Origin: Rhizobacter sp.
GTDB taxonomy: Bacteria > Pseudomonadota > Gammaproteobacteria > Burkholderiales > Burkholderiaceae_C
Assembly: GCA_014380155.1 (NCBI GenBank)
Contig: JACMKJ010000606.1
Span: 1-7,312, forward strand
DNA length: 7,312 nt
Reading direction: 5' to 3'
How positions within the stretch are numbered: the stretch's first letter is position 1; the number at the start of each line of letters is the position of its first letter. The position numbers were made by a program, and so were the translations under genes. The notes beneath the pieces were generated by a model, which did not search any database, was not told the origin of the DNA, and saw only the letters and a list, made by a program, of their open reading frames with translations. Of the stretch, positions 1-6,166 are shown in pieces.

Positions 1-1865
1 CGGGCGGCCTCTTCGTCGAGGTTCACACCCGCCTTGTTGACGCGCGCCGTCTCGGCCGTGGAGGCGATCGCGCTGGAGATGCCCGACGCCGACTTGGCGC
101 TTTGCACCCGCACGCCGATGTCTGACAGCGCGCTGGCGTAGGCGTCGGTGATGCTGAGGCCGGGCACCAGGGTGCCGTCGGCCAGGGTCTGTGCGCCCAC
201 GAAGGGCGAGCCGCCCAGCGCCACGAAAGACACCGCATTGCCGTTGTTGGAAGCGGCAGACGTGGTCGGCGCCACGTCGATGCGGTCACCCGTGCGCGGC
301 ACGCCGTTGAGCTGAAGGGCAAAGCCGTTGAGCGTGATCGGTGTGCCCGCAGTCCAGGTACCGGTGCCGCTGGAAACCACGGCGTTGCTCGCATCGACCA
401 TGTCGAAGCTGTAGTCGCCGGTGTCCGAGGTGAAGGTGAGACGCGCGGTGAGCGTGGCGTCGTACGCAGTCGGGTCGGTCAAGCCGAGCGAGGCCATCGA
501 GGCCGTGCCGGTGTTGGTGACGGCAAAGCTGCCGGTCACCGCCGAGGCTGCCGCGAGGCCGCGCGGGTCGGTCATCACCGCGCGCATGTCGACGGCCGCG
601 GGGCCAGCGGCTTGCAACAGGAAACGGTCGCCCGCCGAGGCGGTGCCGGAGTTGAGCTGCAGCGTGAGGCCTTCGACCTGCACGCCGGCGGCCAGGGCCG
701 CAGGTGAGAAGGGGCTGCCGGTCACGGTGTTGCCATCCGACAGGCGGGTGAGGCTGTAGTCGCTGCCATCGAAGCGCAACTCGTAGTCGCTCGCCTGCAC
801 GTGGGTGAAGTCGCTCACTGCGAGGCCGAACACCGCATCACCGCCGTTGGCCGAGGCCGGCAAAGTGCGCGGCGCACCGATCGAAAAGAGGGGTGAGCCG
901 GCGCTCGCCGGTTGGCGCGCGTCCAGGCCCAGGGACTGCTGCTGGTTGATCGCGCCGCTGACGGCCACGGCCATCTGGCCCAGCAAGTTGCGCGCGGCGG
1001 TGAGGTCTTCGTTCTGGAAGCGCACCAGGCCCGAAATCGTGCCCCCGGTGATGCTCTCTTGCGGCACCAGCCGGTCGATTCCGCCTTCGCGCAGCGCGAG
1101 CTGGGTCTTGGACGGGTCATACAGGTCGGGCGCGCCGCGCAACACATTGGCCGAACCGCCCAGCACCAGCGACATGCCGCCGCCGATGAACAGTCCTACG
1201 GTGTTGTCGTCAGCCTGGATGGTGGAGACGTTGATGTAACTGCTGATCTCGCTGATGAGCAGATCGCGCTCGTCGAGCAGGTCATTGGGCGCGTGGCCGC
1301 TGCCCTTGAGTGCCGAGATCTGTTTGTTCAGCTCGGCCACCTGAGTGGCCAGCGCGTTGACGCTGGCGATGGACGACTTCATGTCTTGCGACACGCCGGT
1401 CTGCAAGGAGCTCATCTGCTCGCCTGCCGTCTTGAAGCGCGCAGCCAGCTCCTGCGTGCGTGCAATGACCACCTGGCGGGCCGACGCATCCTGCGGGTTG
1501 TTGGCCACGTCGACAAAAGCGTCGAGCATCTGGCGGGCGGCGTGGCCGAGGCCGGCTTCGCCGAGCGGCAACACCGTTTCCAGCTGCGTGAGCTGACTCA
1601 TGCGCGCCAGGTCGGCGCTGGCAATCGAGTTGGTGGCCGCGGCCTGGTTGGTCAGAAAGCGATCGTAGGAGCGCGCCACCGTGGTGACGTTGACGCCCTG
1701 CCCAAAGAAGCCTGCGCCGGTGTACTGGCCCTTGGCCGTGGCGAGCTGCGCCTCCTGGCGCGAGTAGCCCTGTGTGTTGGCGTTGGCAATGTTATTGCCG
1801 GTGACTTGCAGCGCCGCGTAGTTGGCGAACATCGCCCGCGTGCCGATCCCCATCAAGTTAGCCAT
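1..1865 (-). CDS. flgK: Flagellar hook-filament junction protein FlgK/HAP1 (3' end outside the window)
   Basis: FlgK is the first hook-associated protein, the adaptor between hook (FlgE) and filament via FlgL. My translation from the ATG at 1865 stays open through 621 codons to the window edge. It starts MANLMGIGTRAMFANYAALQ and continues with VTGNNIANANTQGYSRQ (21-37), the axial-protein N-terminal motif. A long helical region follows (about 60-210), including a coiled-coil-like stretch near 162-187 and NDLLDERDLLISEIS around 195-210. Then comes SITGGTISGLVRFQNEDL, a variable beta-rich part (about 330-560) with two similar units, and finally GVNLDEEAA at the edge, which in FlgK begins the last C-terminal helix. 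About 25-30 residues are therefore missing. The protein would be some 645-650 residues, longer than the roughly 550 of enterobacteria because of the middle. There is no cysteine. No Shine-Dalgarno is obvious, and the start lies one base after the flgJ stop, suggesting coupling. flgL is expected next, outside the window. Confidence 0.95.
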   Translation of the reverse strand, partial: MANLMGIGTRAMFANYAALQVTGNNIANANTQGYSRQEAQLATAKGQYTGAGFFGQGVNVTTVARSYDRFLTNQAAATNSIASADLARMSQLTQLETVLPLGEAGLGHAARQMLDAFVDVANNPQDASARQVVIARTQELAARFKTAGEQMSSLQTGVSQDMKSSIASVNALATQVAELNKQISALKGSGHAPNDLLDERDLLISEISSYINVSTIQADDNTVGLFIGGGMSLVLGGSANVLRGAPDLYDPSKTQLALREGGIDRLVPQESITGGTISGLVRFQNEDLTAARNLLGQMAVAVSGAINQQQSLGLDARQPASAGSPLFSIGAPRTLPASANGGDAVFGLAVSDFTHVQASDYELRFDGSDYSLTRLSDGNTVTGSPFSPAALAAGVQVEGLTLQLNSGTASAGDRFLLQAAGPAAVDMRAVMTDPRGLAAASAVTGSFAVTNTGTASMASLGLTDPTAYDATLTARLTFTSDTGDYSFDMVDASNAVVSSGTGTWTAGTPITLNGFALQLNGVPRTGDRIDVAPTTSAASNNGNAVSFVALGGSPFVGAQTLADGTLVPGLSITDAYASALSDIGVRVQSAKSASGISSAIASTAETARVNKAGVNLDEEAA

Positions 1866-1866
1866 A

Positions 1867-2745
1867 TCAAGCGCTCGCTCGCTGCAAACGCAGCGTGGTG
1901 TTGATCATGCGGGTGAGCTTGGCGGCGTACTCCGGGTCGGTGGCGTAGCCGGCCTTCTGCAAACCCTGCGCAAAGCCCTGGGCCGAGGCACCGCTCTCCA
2001 CCACCTTGGCGTAGCGCGGGTTGTTCTTCATCATCCTGGCGTAGTCGGTGAAAGCTTCTTCGTAGCTGCTATAGGCGCGGAACTTGGCCTTGACCTTGCG
2101 CGCTTCGCCGTTGATCACCTCGGTGGTGGTGATCTCGGTGGTCGGGCCCTTCCAGCCACTGGTGGCCTTGATGCCGAACACGTTGAACGAGGTCGAGCCG
2201 TCGCTGTTCTTGATCTCGTGGCGGCCCCAGCCCGACTCGTGCGCGGCCTGCGCCACCATGAAGTTGGCGGGGATGCCGGTGGCCGCTTCGGCCGCCTTGG
2301 CGGCGCCGTCGTGCAGCCTCAGGAAGCCGATCTGGCGCTCCTTGCCTTGCAGGCTGCCGCTGAGCGGCGCTGCGGTGGGTTTCTCTGCAGGCTGGGCGGT
2401 CGCGGCCGCTTTCGCCGCATCGGCGGCGATGTTGGCTAGCGGCTCGCCGAGCTGGCGCTCCAGCTGCCTGGCGATCATTTCGGAGAGGCCGCCGGGCAAG
2501 CCCGTCATCTGCGTGGCGAACTGCTGGTCGAGCATCTCGGTGCCCATCTTCGTGCCGGCGTTGTCGAGCATGCCCGACGACATCGACGCGTCACGCATGC
2601 TCTTCATCAACTGCTGCATGAAGATGCCTTCGAACTGCCTGGCCGCTTCCTTGACCGCTGCCTTGGGGTCGGTCGACGCGGAGTTGCGCAGGCCGGCGAG
2701 CGCGCGGGTGTCGCCGCCGAGGGGGGAGTTGGGCGAGATGGCCAT
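1867..2745 (-). CDS. flgJ: FlgJ, rod cap protein with peptidoglycan-hydrolase domain
   Basis: FlgJ is the bifunctional rod cap. Its N-terminal domain promotes rod polymerisation, and its C-terminal glucosaminidase-type domain opens peptidoglycan so the rod can pass. It is exported to the periplasm through the flagellar type III channel, and no signal peptide is seen. The product is 292 residues (enterobacteria about 315). The N-terminal rod-binding domain spans about 28-100, with AARQFEGIFMQQLMKSMRDA (34-53) and a TEMLDQQFATQM segment (69-80). An Ala/Pro-rich linker covers about 101-135. The hydrolase domain runs from about 138 to 288, with the motif AAHESGWG placing the catalytic glutamate at E170. 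NVFGIKATSGWKG (188-200), FRAYSSYEEAFTDYA (222-236) and NNPRYAKV (241-248) follow. The catalytic Glu is present, so the enzyme looks intact. There is no cysteine. The stop TGA is followed one base later by the flgK ATG. Confidence 0.97.
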   Translation of the reverse strand: MAISPNSPLGGDTRALAGLRNSASTDPKAAVKEAARQFEGIFMQQLMKSMRDASMSSGMLDNAGTKMGTEMLDQQFATQMTGLPGGLSEMIARQLERQLGEPLANIAADAAKAAATAQPAEKPTAAPLSGSLQGKERQIGFLRLHDGAAKAAEAATGIPANFMVAQAAHESGWGRHEIKNSDGSTSFNVFGIKATSGWKGPTTEITTTEVINGEARKVKAKFRAYSSYEEAFTDYARMMKNNPRYAKVVESGASAQGFAQGLQKAGYATDPEYAAKLTRMINTTLRLQRASA

Positions 2746-2748
2746 GGC

Positions 2749-3894
2749 TCAGATCACCTCGATCTCTGCGTTCAGGGCACCGGCAATCTTCATGGCTTGA
2801 AGAATCGCCAGCAGGTCTTGCGGTGTGGCACCCAGCGCGCTCAGTGCCTTCACCACGTCGGCGAGCTTGGCGCCTGCCGCCATCTGGATCAGCGCACCGG
2901 GTTCTTGCTTGATGGTGATCTCGGCCTTTTCCTTGACCACCGTCTCGCCCTTGGAGAACGGCGAAGGCTGGCTGATCACCGGCGTGGAGTTGATCGTGAC
3001 CGACAGGTTGCCGTGCGCCACGGCGCAGGCGCTCAGGGTCACGCTCTGGTTCATCACCACCGAGCCGGTGCGTGCATTGATCACCACCTTGGCTGACGGA
3101 ATGGCCAGCTCCAGCGGCAGATTTTCGATGTCGGCCAGGAAGCCCACGCGGGCGTCGGCCGCTTCGGGCATGCGCACCTGCACCACCCGGCCGTTGACGG
3201 CCTGGGCCACGCCCGCGCCCATCTTGGCGTTGATGGCGCGGGCCACTTCACGGGCGGTGGAGTAATCGCTCGACTTCAGGTCGAGCTGCAGGGTCGAGCC
3301 CTGGTTGAGCGGCGTGGCCACCGAGCGCTCGACCGTGGCACCTTCGGGCACACGGCCTGCGCTCAGGTGGTTGATCTGCACCTTGGAGCCGCCGGCCGAC
3401 GCACCCGCGCCGCCGACGATGAGGTTGCCTTGCGCGAGCGCGTAGACCTGGCCATCGGCACCCTTCAAGGGCGTGGCGATCAGCGTGCCACCACGCAGCG
3501 ATTTGGCATTGCCCATCGACGACACGGCGATGTCGATGGTCTGGCCGGGCTGGGCAAAAGGCGGCAGTTGTGCGGTGACCATCACGGCCGCCACGTTCTT
3601 GATCTGCATGTTGGTGCCCGGGGGCACGGTCACGCCCATCTGCTGCAGCATGGCAGCCAGGCTCTGGGCGGTGAACGGGGCCGAAGTGGTCTGGTCGCCG
3701 GTGCCGTCGAGGCCCACCACCAGGCCGTAGCCCACCAGTTGGTTGCTGCGCACGCCTTGGATGGCGGCGACTTCCTTGATGCGCGTGGCGTGGGCCGAGA
3801 GAGGCCACCACAGCGCGGCACTGGCCGCAAAGACGGTGAGCCCGATCAGAGCCTTGATCAGCGCTTCGAGCAGCTTGTCGTGAGTGGTTTCCAT
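2749..3894 (-). CDS. flgI: Flagellar P-ring protein FlgI
   Basis: FlgI is secreted by Sec to the periplasm and assembles around the distal rod as the P-ring in the peptidoglycan layer, with FlgH outside it and FlgA usually acting as its chaperone. The product is 381 residues. Residues 1-36 look like a signal peptide with a hydrophobic stretch (about 15-33) and an AHA cleavage site; the mature start, TRIKEVAAIQGVRSNQLVGY, is the classic FlgI N-terminus. Predicted mature length is about 345, as in enterobacteria. Other family landmarks are GLVVGLDGTGDQT (57-69), SMGNAKSLRGGTL (126-138), INARTGSVVMN (272-282), CAVAHGNLSVTI (290-301) and the C-terminus LGATPQDLLAILQAMKIAGA (354-373). The n-region is long and partly acidic. 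C290 is the only cysteine. The ATG at 3894 is the only start upstream of the hydrophobic stretch and has AGGA ten bases upstream. The gene ends in TGA, three bases before flgJ. Confidence 0.98.
   Translation of the reverse strand: METTHDKLLEALIKALIGLTVFAASAALWWPLSAHATRIKEVAAIQGVRSNQLVGYGLVVGLDGTGDQTTSAPFTAQSLAAMLQQMGVTVPPGTNMQIKNVAAVMVTAQLPPFAQPGQTIDIAVSSMGNAKSLRGGTLIATPLKGADGQVYALAQGNLIVGGAGASAGGSKVQINHLSAGRVPEGATVERSVATPLNQGSTLQLDLKSSDYSTAREVARAINAKMGAGVAQAVNGRVVQVRMPEAADARVGFLADIENLPLELAIPSAKVVINARTGSVVMNQSVTLSACAVAHGNLSVTINSTPVISQPSPFSKGETVVKEKAEITIKQEPGALIQMAAGAKLADVVKALSALGATPQDLLAILQAMKIAGALNAEIEVI
2754..2760 (-). promoter_or_regulatory. Ribosome-binding site of flgJ inside the flgI 3' end
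   Basis: On the minus strand this reads GAGGTGA, with eight bases to the flgJ ATG at 2745. It overlaps the last sense codons of flgI (Glu-Val-Ile), so the same bases serve coding and initiation. It supports the MAISPNSPLG start for flgJ. Confidence 0.75.
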
Positions 3895-3897
3895 GTG

Positions 3898-3918
3898 GGC
3901 AGCGTCCTGGTTGCTGCC
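3898..3918 (-). promoter_or_regulatory. Possible hairpin around the flgI ribosome-binding site
   Basis: In the 37-bp flgH-flgI gap, minus strand, GGCAGC and GCTGCC form a perfect 6-bp inverted repeat (arms 3913-3918 and 3898-3903) separated by nine bases. The loop reads AACCAGGAC and contains AGGA, the best ribosome-binding match for flgI, ten bases before its ATG. The stem ends three bases from the start codon. It lacks a U-run, so it is not a terminator. That it affects flgI translation is inference; a stem this short may be chance in GC-rich DNA. Confidence 0.4.
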
Positions 3919-3931
3919 ATTCTGGAATTCT

Positions 3932-4615
3932 TTAGAACGGGAGAACGTTCAAAAAGAAGCGCCCCAACCACCCTATTCCATTCGCATCGGCTTGCGCGCC
4001 ACGGCCACGGTGATCGAGGCGCACGTTGGCGATCTGGGCCGAGGCCACGGTGTTGCCGGGCTGGATGGCACGCGGGTCGACCTGGCCCGAAAAACGCAGC
4101 ACATCGACGTTCTGGTTCACGCCGATCTGCTTCTCGCCACGGATCATCAAATGCCCGTTGGGCAGGACTTCCGTCACGACCGAGGTGATCACACCCGAAA
4201 AATCGTTGGTGTTTTCGGTGCTGCCCTTGCCGGCGAAGGTGTTGGTGGAGCTGCCTTCGACCGAGGCGCGGGCAAATGCGTTAGGCCGCACCCCCGGCAG
4301 CGCCGAGACGCCGCCCGAGATGGAGCCGCCCTTGTCGATGGAGCTGGTGCTCTTTTGGCTGGCTGCGACTTTTTCCACGATCTGCACAGTGAGGGTGTCG
4401 CCCACCAGGCGTGCGCGGTGGTCTTCGAACAGCGGGCGGTACTGCCCAGCCTGGAAAATGGAGCCGTTGTTCACCACCGGCGTCGCCACCGGCTGCGGCC
4501 GCACGGTGGGCGAGCCGGCAATGTCGACCTTGGGCAGGCTGTAAGGCGTCTCGCAGCCCGCGAGGGCCAGGCACGCCGCCGCCAAGATCGAACACTTCAT
4601 CGCCCAGGTCTTCAT
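3932..4615 (-). CDS. flgH: Flagellar L-ring lipoprotein FlgH
   Basis: FlgH forms the L-ring in the outer membrane, which with the FlgI P-ring acts as the bushing around the rod. From the ATG at 4615 the protein has 227 residues (family about 230). It starts with a lipoprotein signal: basic n-region with K2 and K7, hydrophobic stretch, and lipobox LAGC with the lipidated cysteine at residue 21; the next residue is Glu, not Asp, consistent with outer-membrane sorting. The mature part shows NGSIFQAGQYRPLFEDHRAR (50-69), VGDTLTVQIVEKVAAS (71-86), GEKQIGVNQNVDVLRFSG (160-177) and the C-terminus IGWLGRFFLNVLPF, all typical of FlgH. An in-frame GTG at 4618 lies directly before the ATG and would give a GTGA overlap with flgG; either start is possible. 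I prefer ATG. No Shine-Dalgarno is visible, so expression probably depends on coupling to flgG. All cysteines lie in the signal and lipobox region. Confidence 0.97.
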   Translation of the reverse strand: MKTWAMKCSILAAACLALAGCETPYSLPKVDIAGSPTVRPQPVATPVVNNGSIFQAGQYRPLFEDHRARLVGDTLTVQIVEKVAASQKSTSSIDKGGSISGGVSALPGVRPNAFARASVEGSSTNTFAGKGSTENTNDFSGVITSVVTEVLPNGHLMIRGEKQIGVNQNVDVLRFSGQVDPRAIQPGNTVASAQIANVRLDHRGRGAQADANGIGWLGRFFLNVLPF

Positions 4616-5397
4616 CACAGCTGAGCCAGACGCTGCAGCATCTGGTCGGATGTCTGGATGGCCTTCGAGTTGAGTTCGTAGGCGCGCTGCGTCTGGATCA
4701 TGCCGACCAGCTCTTCGACCACGTTCACGTTCGAGGTTTCGACCATGCCTTGTTGCAAGGCGCCCAGGCCGTTGAGGCCCGGCGTGCCTGCTGTCGGTGT
4801 GCCCGATGCCGCGGTCTCGGTGTAGAGGTTCTGGCCCTTGGGCTCGAGGCCGGCCGGGTTGACGAAGCTCACCAATGACAGCTGGCCCACGTTCTGCGGC
4901 GTGGTCTGGCCGGCGATGGCCACACTCACCGTGCCGTCGGCACCGATGGTCACGCTCTGTGCGTTGGCCGGGATGGTGATGCCGGGTTGCACCGTGAAGC
5001 CATTGTTGGTGACGAGCTGGCCCTGTGCATTGACCTGGAACGAGCCGTCACGCGTGTAGCCGGGTGTGCCGTCGGGCATCTGGATCTCGAAGAAGCCGCT
5101 GCCGCGCACCGCCACGTCGAGCGTGTTGCTGCTTTGCTGCAGGTTGCCTTGCGCAAAGCTGCGCGAGGTGGCCACGGCGCGTGTGCCCAGGCCCACCTGC
5201 AAGCCGGTGGGAAGGGTGGTCTGCTCGGTGCTGTTGGCGCCGGCCTGGCGCAGGTTCTGGTACATCAGGTCTTCGAACACCGCGTGCGACTTCTTGTAGC
5301 CGTTGGTCGCGGTGTTGGCGAGGTTGTTGGAGATGTGGTCCAGCTGGGTTTGCTGGGCCTCCATGCCGGTTTTCGAAATCCACAGGGAACGCATCAT
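4615..5397 (-). CDS. flgG: Flagellar distal rod protein FlgG
   Basis: FlgG forms the distal rod, the straight shaft that passes through the P and L rings and connects to the hook. The product is 260 residues, the same as the enterobacterial protein. In order: N-terminal helix MMRSLWISKTGMEAQQTQLD with HISNNLANTATNGYK at 21-35; a segment YQNLRQAGANSTEQTTLP at 46-63, which matches in position the FlgG-specific insertion that stiffens the rod relative to the hook in Salmonella; D1 core NTLDVAVRGSGFFEIQMPDG (91-110); beta segment with IPANAQSVTIGADGTVSV (142-159); C-terminal helix MVETSNVNVVEELVGMIQTQ (218-237) ending in LQRLAQL. There is no cysteine and no signal peptide. The stop TGA overlaps the flgH start (TGATG), so the two are probably translationally coupled. 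Identification is very secure because of length and the rod-specific insert. Confidence 0.98.
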   Translation of the reverse strand: MMRSLWISKTGMEAQQTQLDHISNNLANTATNGYKKSHAVFEDLMYQNLRQAGANSTEQTTLPTGLQVGLGTRAVATSRSFAQGNLQQSSNTLDVAVRGSGFFEIQMPDGTPGYTRDGSFQVNAQGQLVTNNGFTVQPGITIPANAQSVTIGADGTVSVAIAGQTTPQNVGQLSLVSFVNPAGLEPKGQNLYTETAASGTPTAGTPGLNGLGALQQGMVETSNVNVVEELVGMIQTQRAYELNSKAIQTSDQMLQRLAQL

Positions 5398-5405
5398 GGT
5401 GAATG

Positions 5406-5411
5406 CTCCTT
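5406..5411 (-). promoter_or_regulatory. Ribosome-binding site of flgG
   Basis: On the minus strand this reads AAGGAG, eight bases before the first of two tandem ATG codons (5397 and 5394). The spacing suits the upstream ATG best, giving an MMRSLWISKTG start; the second ATG would have an 11-base spacer. The site fills most of the 15-bp flgF-flgG gap. Confidence 0.83.
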
Positions 5412-5412
5412 A

Positions 5413-6141
5413 TCAATTGATCGAGAGCAACTGCGCCGCGGCCTTCTCGTCGCCCTCGGCGGTTTGCAGCATCTTCATCTGCGCTTCGAACTGACGCGCC
5501 GCGGTGATCATCGAGACCATGGTCTCGACCGCGCTCACGTTCGAGCCTTCGAGCGCGCCGTCTTGCACACGCGCCAGCGGGTCGGCGGCGAGGTCGCCTT
5601 CGGCCGCGCGGAACAGGCCGTCTTCACCACGATCGAACGCGGCTTCGGGCGTCACGAGCTTGAGCTTGCCCACCGCCACGTTCTTGCCGGTGGTGGCGTT
5701 CTTGGCGCTGATGGTGCCGTCACCGCCAATGCTCACTTCGCTGTTGGCGGGAATCTGGATCGGGCCGCCGTCGCCCATCACCGGCAGGCCGCTGCGCGTG
5801 GTGAGGGTGCCGTCGGCGCTGATGTCGAGCGCACCACCGCGGGTGTAGGCCTCGGTGCCGTCGAGTGCTTGCACCGCGAGCCAGCTCTTGCCTTGCACCG
5901 CCACGTCGAGGTTGCGTCCGGTGTTGGTGATGACACCCGGCGCGTCGTTGTAGCCAGGCGTGCTTTCGAGCGCATACACACGCGTGCTGGCGCCGCTGCC
6001 CAGCACCGGCACCGCGCGAAACGCCTGCAGCTCGGCACGAAAGCCGGGCGTCGACACATTGGCCAGGTTGTTGGCCAGCGTGTCTTGCCGCTGCATCATG
6101 GCCTTGGCGCCAGACATCGACAAATAGATCATTCGGTCCAT
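5413..6141 (-). CDS. flgF: Flagellar proximal rod protein FlgF
   Basis: FlgF forms part of the proximal rod in the periplasm, between FlgB/FlgC and the distal rod FlgG. The 242-residue product is close to the enterobacterial length of about 250. It begins MDRMIYLSMSGAKAMMQRQD and carries the rod-protein N-terminal helix with LANNLANVSTPGFRAE at about residues 22-37. The D1 core follows (NLDVAVQGKSWLAVQALDG, about 77-95), then the beta-rich middle with the FlgF/FlgG-type pattern IPANSEVSIGGDGTIS (130-145). The C-terminal helix contains ALEGSNVSAVETMVSMITAA (196-215). The GKSWLAV replacement of the GxGFF motif seen in FlgG and FlgE separates it from those paralogues. The AAGGAG at 6148-6153 fixes the start. 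It has no signal peptide and no cysteine, as expected for an axial type III export substrate. The stop is TGA and flgG follows after 15 bp. Confidence 0.97.
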   Translation of the reverse strand: MDRMIYLSMSGAKAMMQRQDTLANNLANVSTPGFRAELQAFRAVPVLGSGASTRVYALESTPGYNDAPGVITNTGRNLDVAVQGKSWLAVQALDGTEAYTRGGALDISADGTLTTRSGLPVMGDGGPIQIPANSEVSIGGDGTISAKNATTGKNVAVGKLKLVTPEAAFDRGEDGLFRAAEGDLAADPLARVQDGALEGSNVSAVETMVSMITAARQFEAQMKMLQTAEGDEKAAAQLLSIN

Positions 6142-6147
6142 GGCTGG

Positions 6148-6153
6148 CTCCTT
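6148..6153 (-). promoter_or_regulatory. Ribosome-binding site of flgF
   Basis: On the minus strand this reads AAGGAG, six bases before the flgF ATG. It is a near-perfect Shine-Dalgarno sequence lying in the 25-bp flgE-flgF gap. It confirms the ATG at 6141 as the start and suggests flgF is translated independently rather than by read-through from flgE. Confidence 0.85.
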
Positions 6154-6166
6154 CTAGATCAATCGA

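Noticed and set aside
23..394. A minus-strand frame and others (815-1147, 3248-3811, 4281-4595, 5048-5416) inside the real genes
   Set aside because: They are out of frame with flgK, flgI, flgH and flgG, Arg/Pro/Ala-rich, and displaced by well-supported proteins.
912..1904. A 330-codon open frame on the plus strand
   Set aside because: It is fully antisense to flgK and crosses into flgJ. The minus-strand translation gives a clear FlgK, while this one resembles no family.
3925..3950. Palindromes GAATTC (3925-3930) and GAACGTTC (3943-3950) near the flgH end as an operator or terminator
   Set aside because: They are short, and no U-run or second copy supports a regulatory role. The second lies in flgH coding sequence.
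2084..4624. Several plus-strand open frames (2084-2800, 2797-3096, 3367-4188, 3884-4624)
   Set aside because: They are shadows of flgJ, flgI and flgH, overlap each other in different frames and show low-complexity composition.
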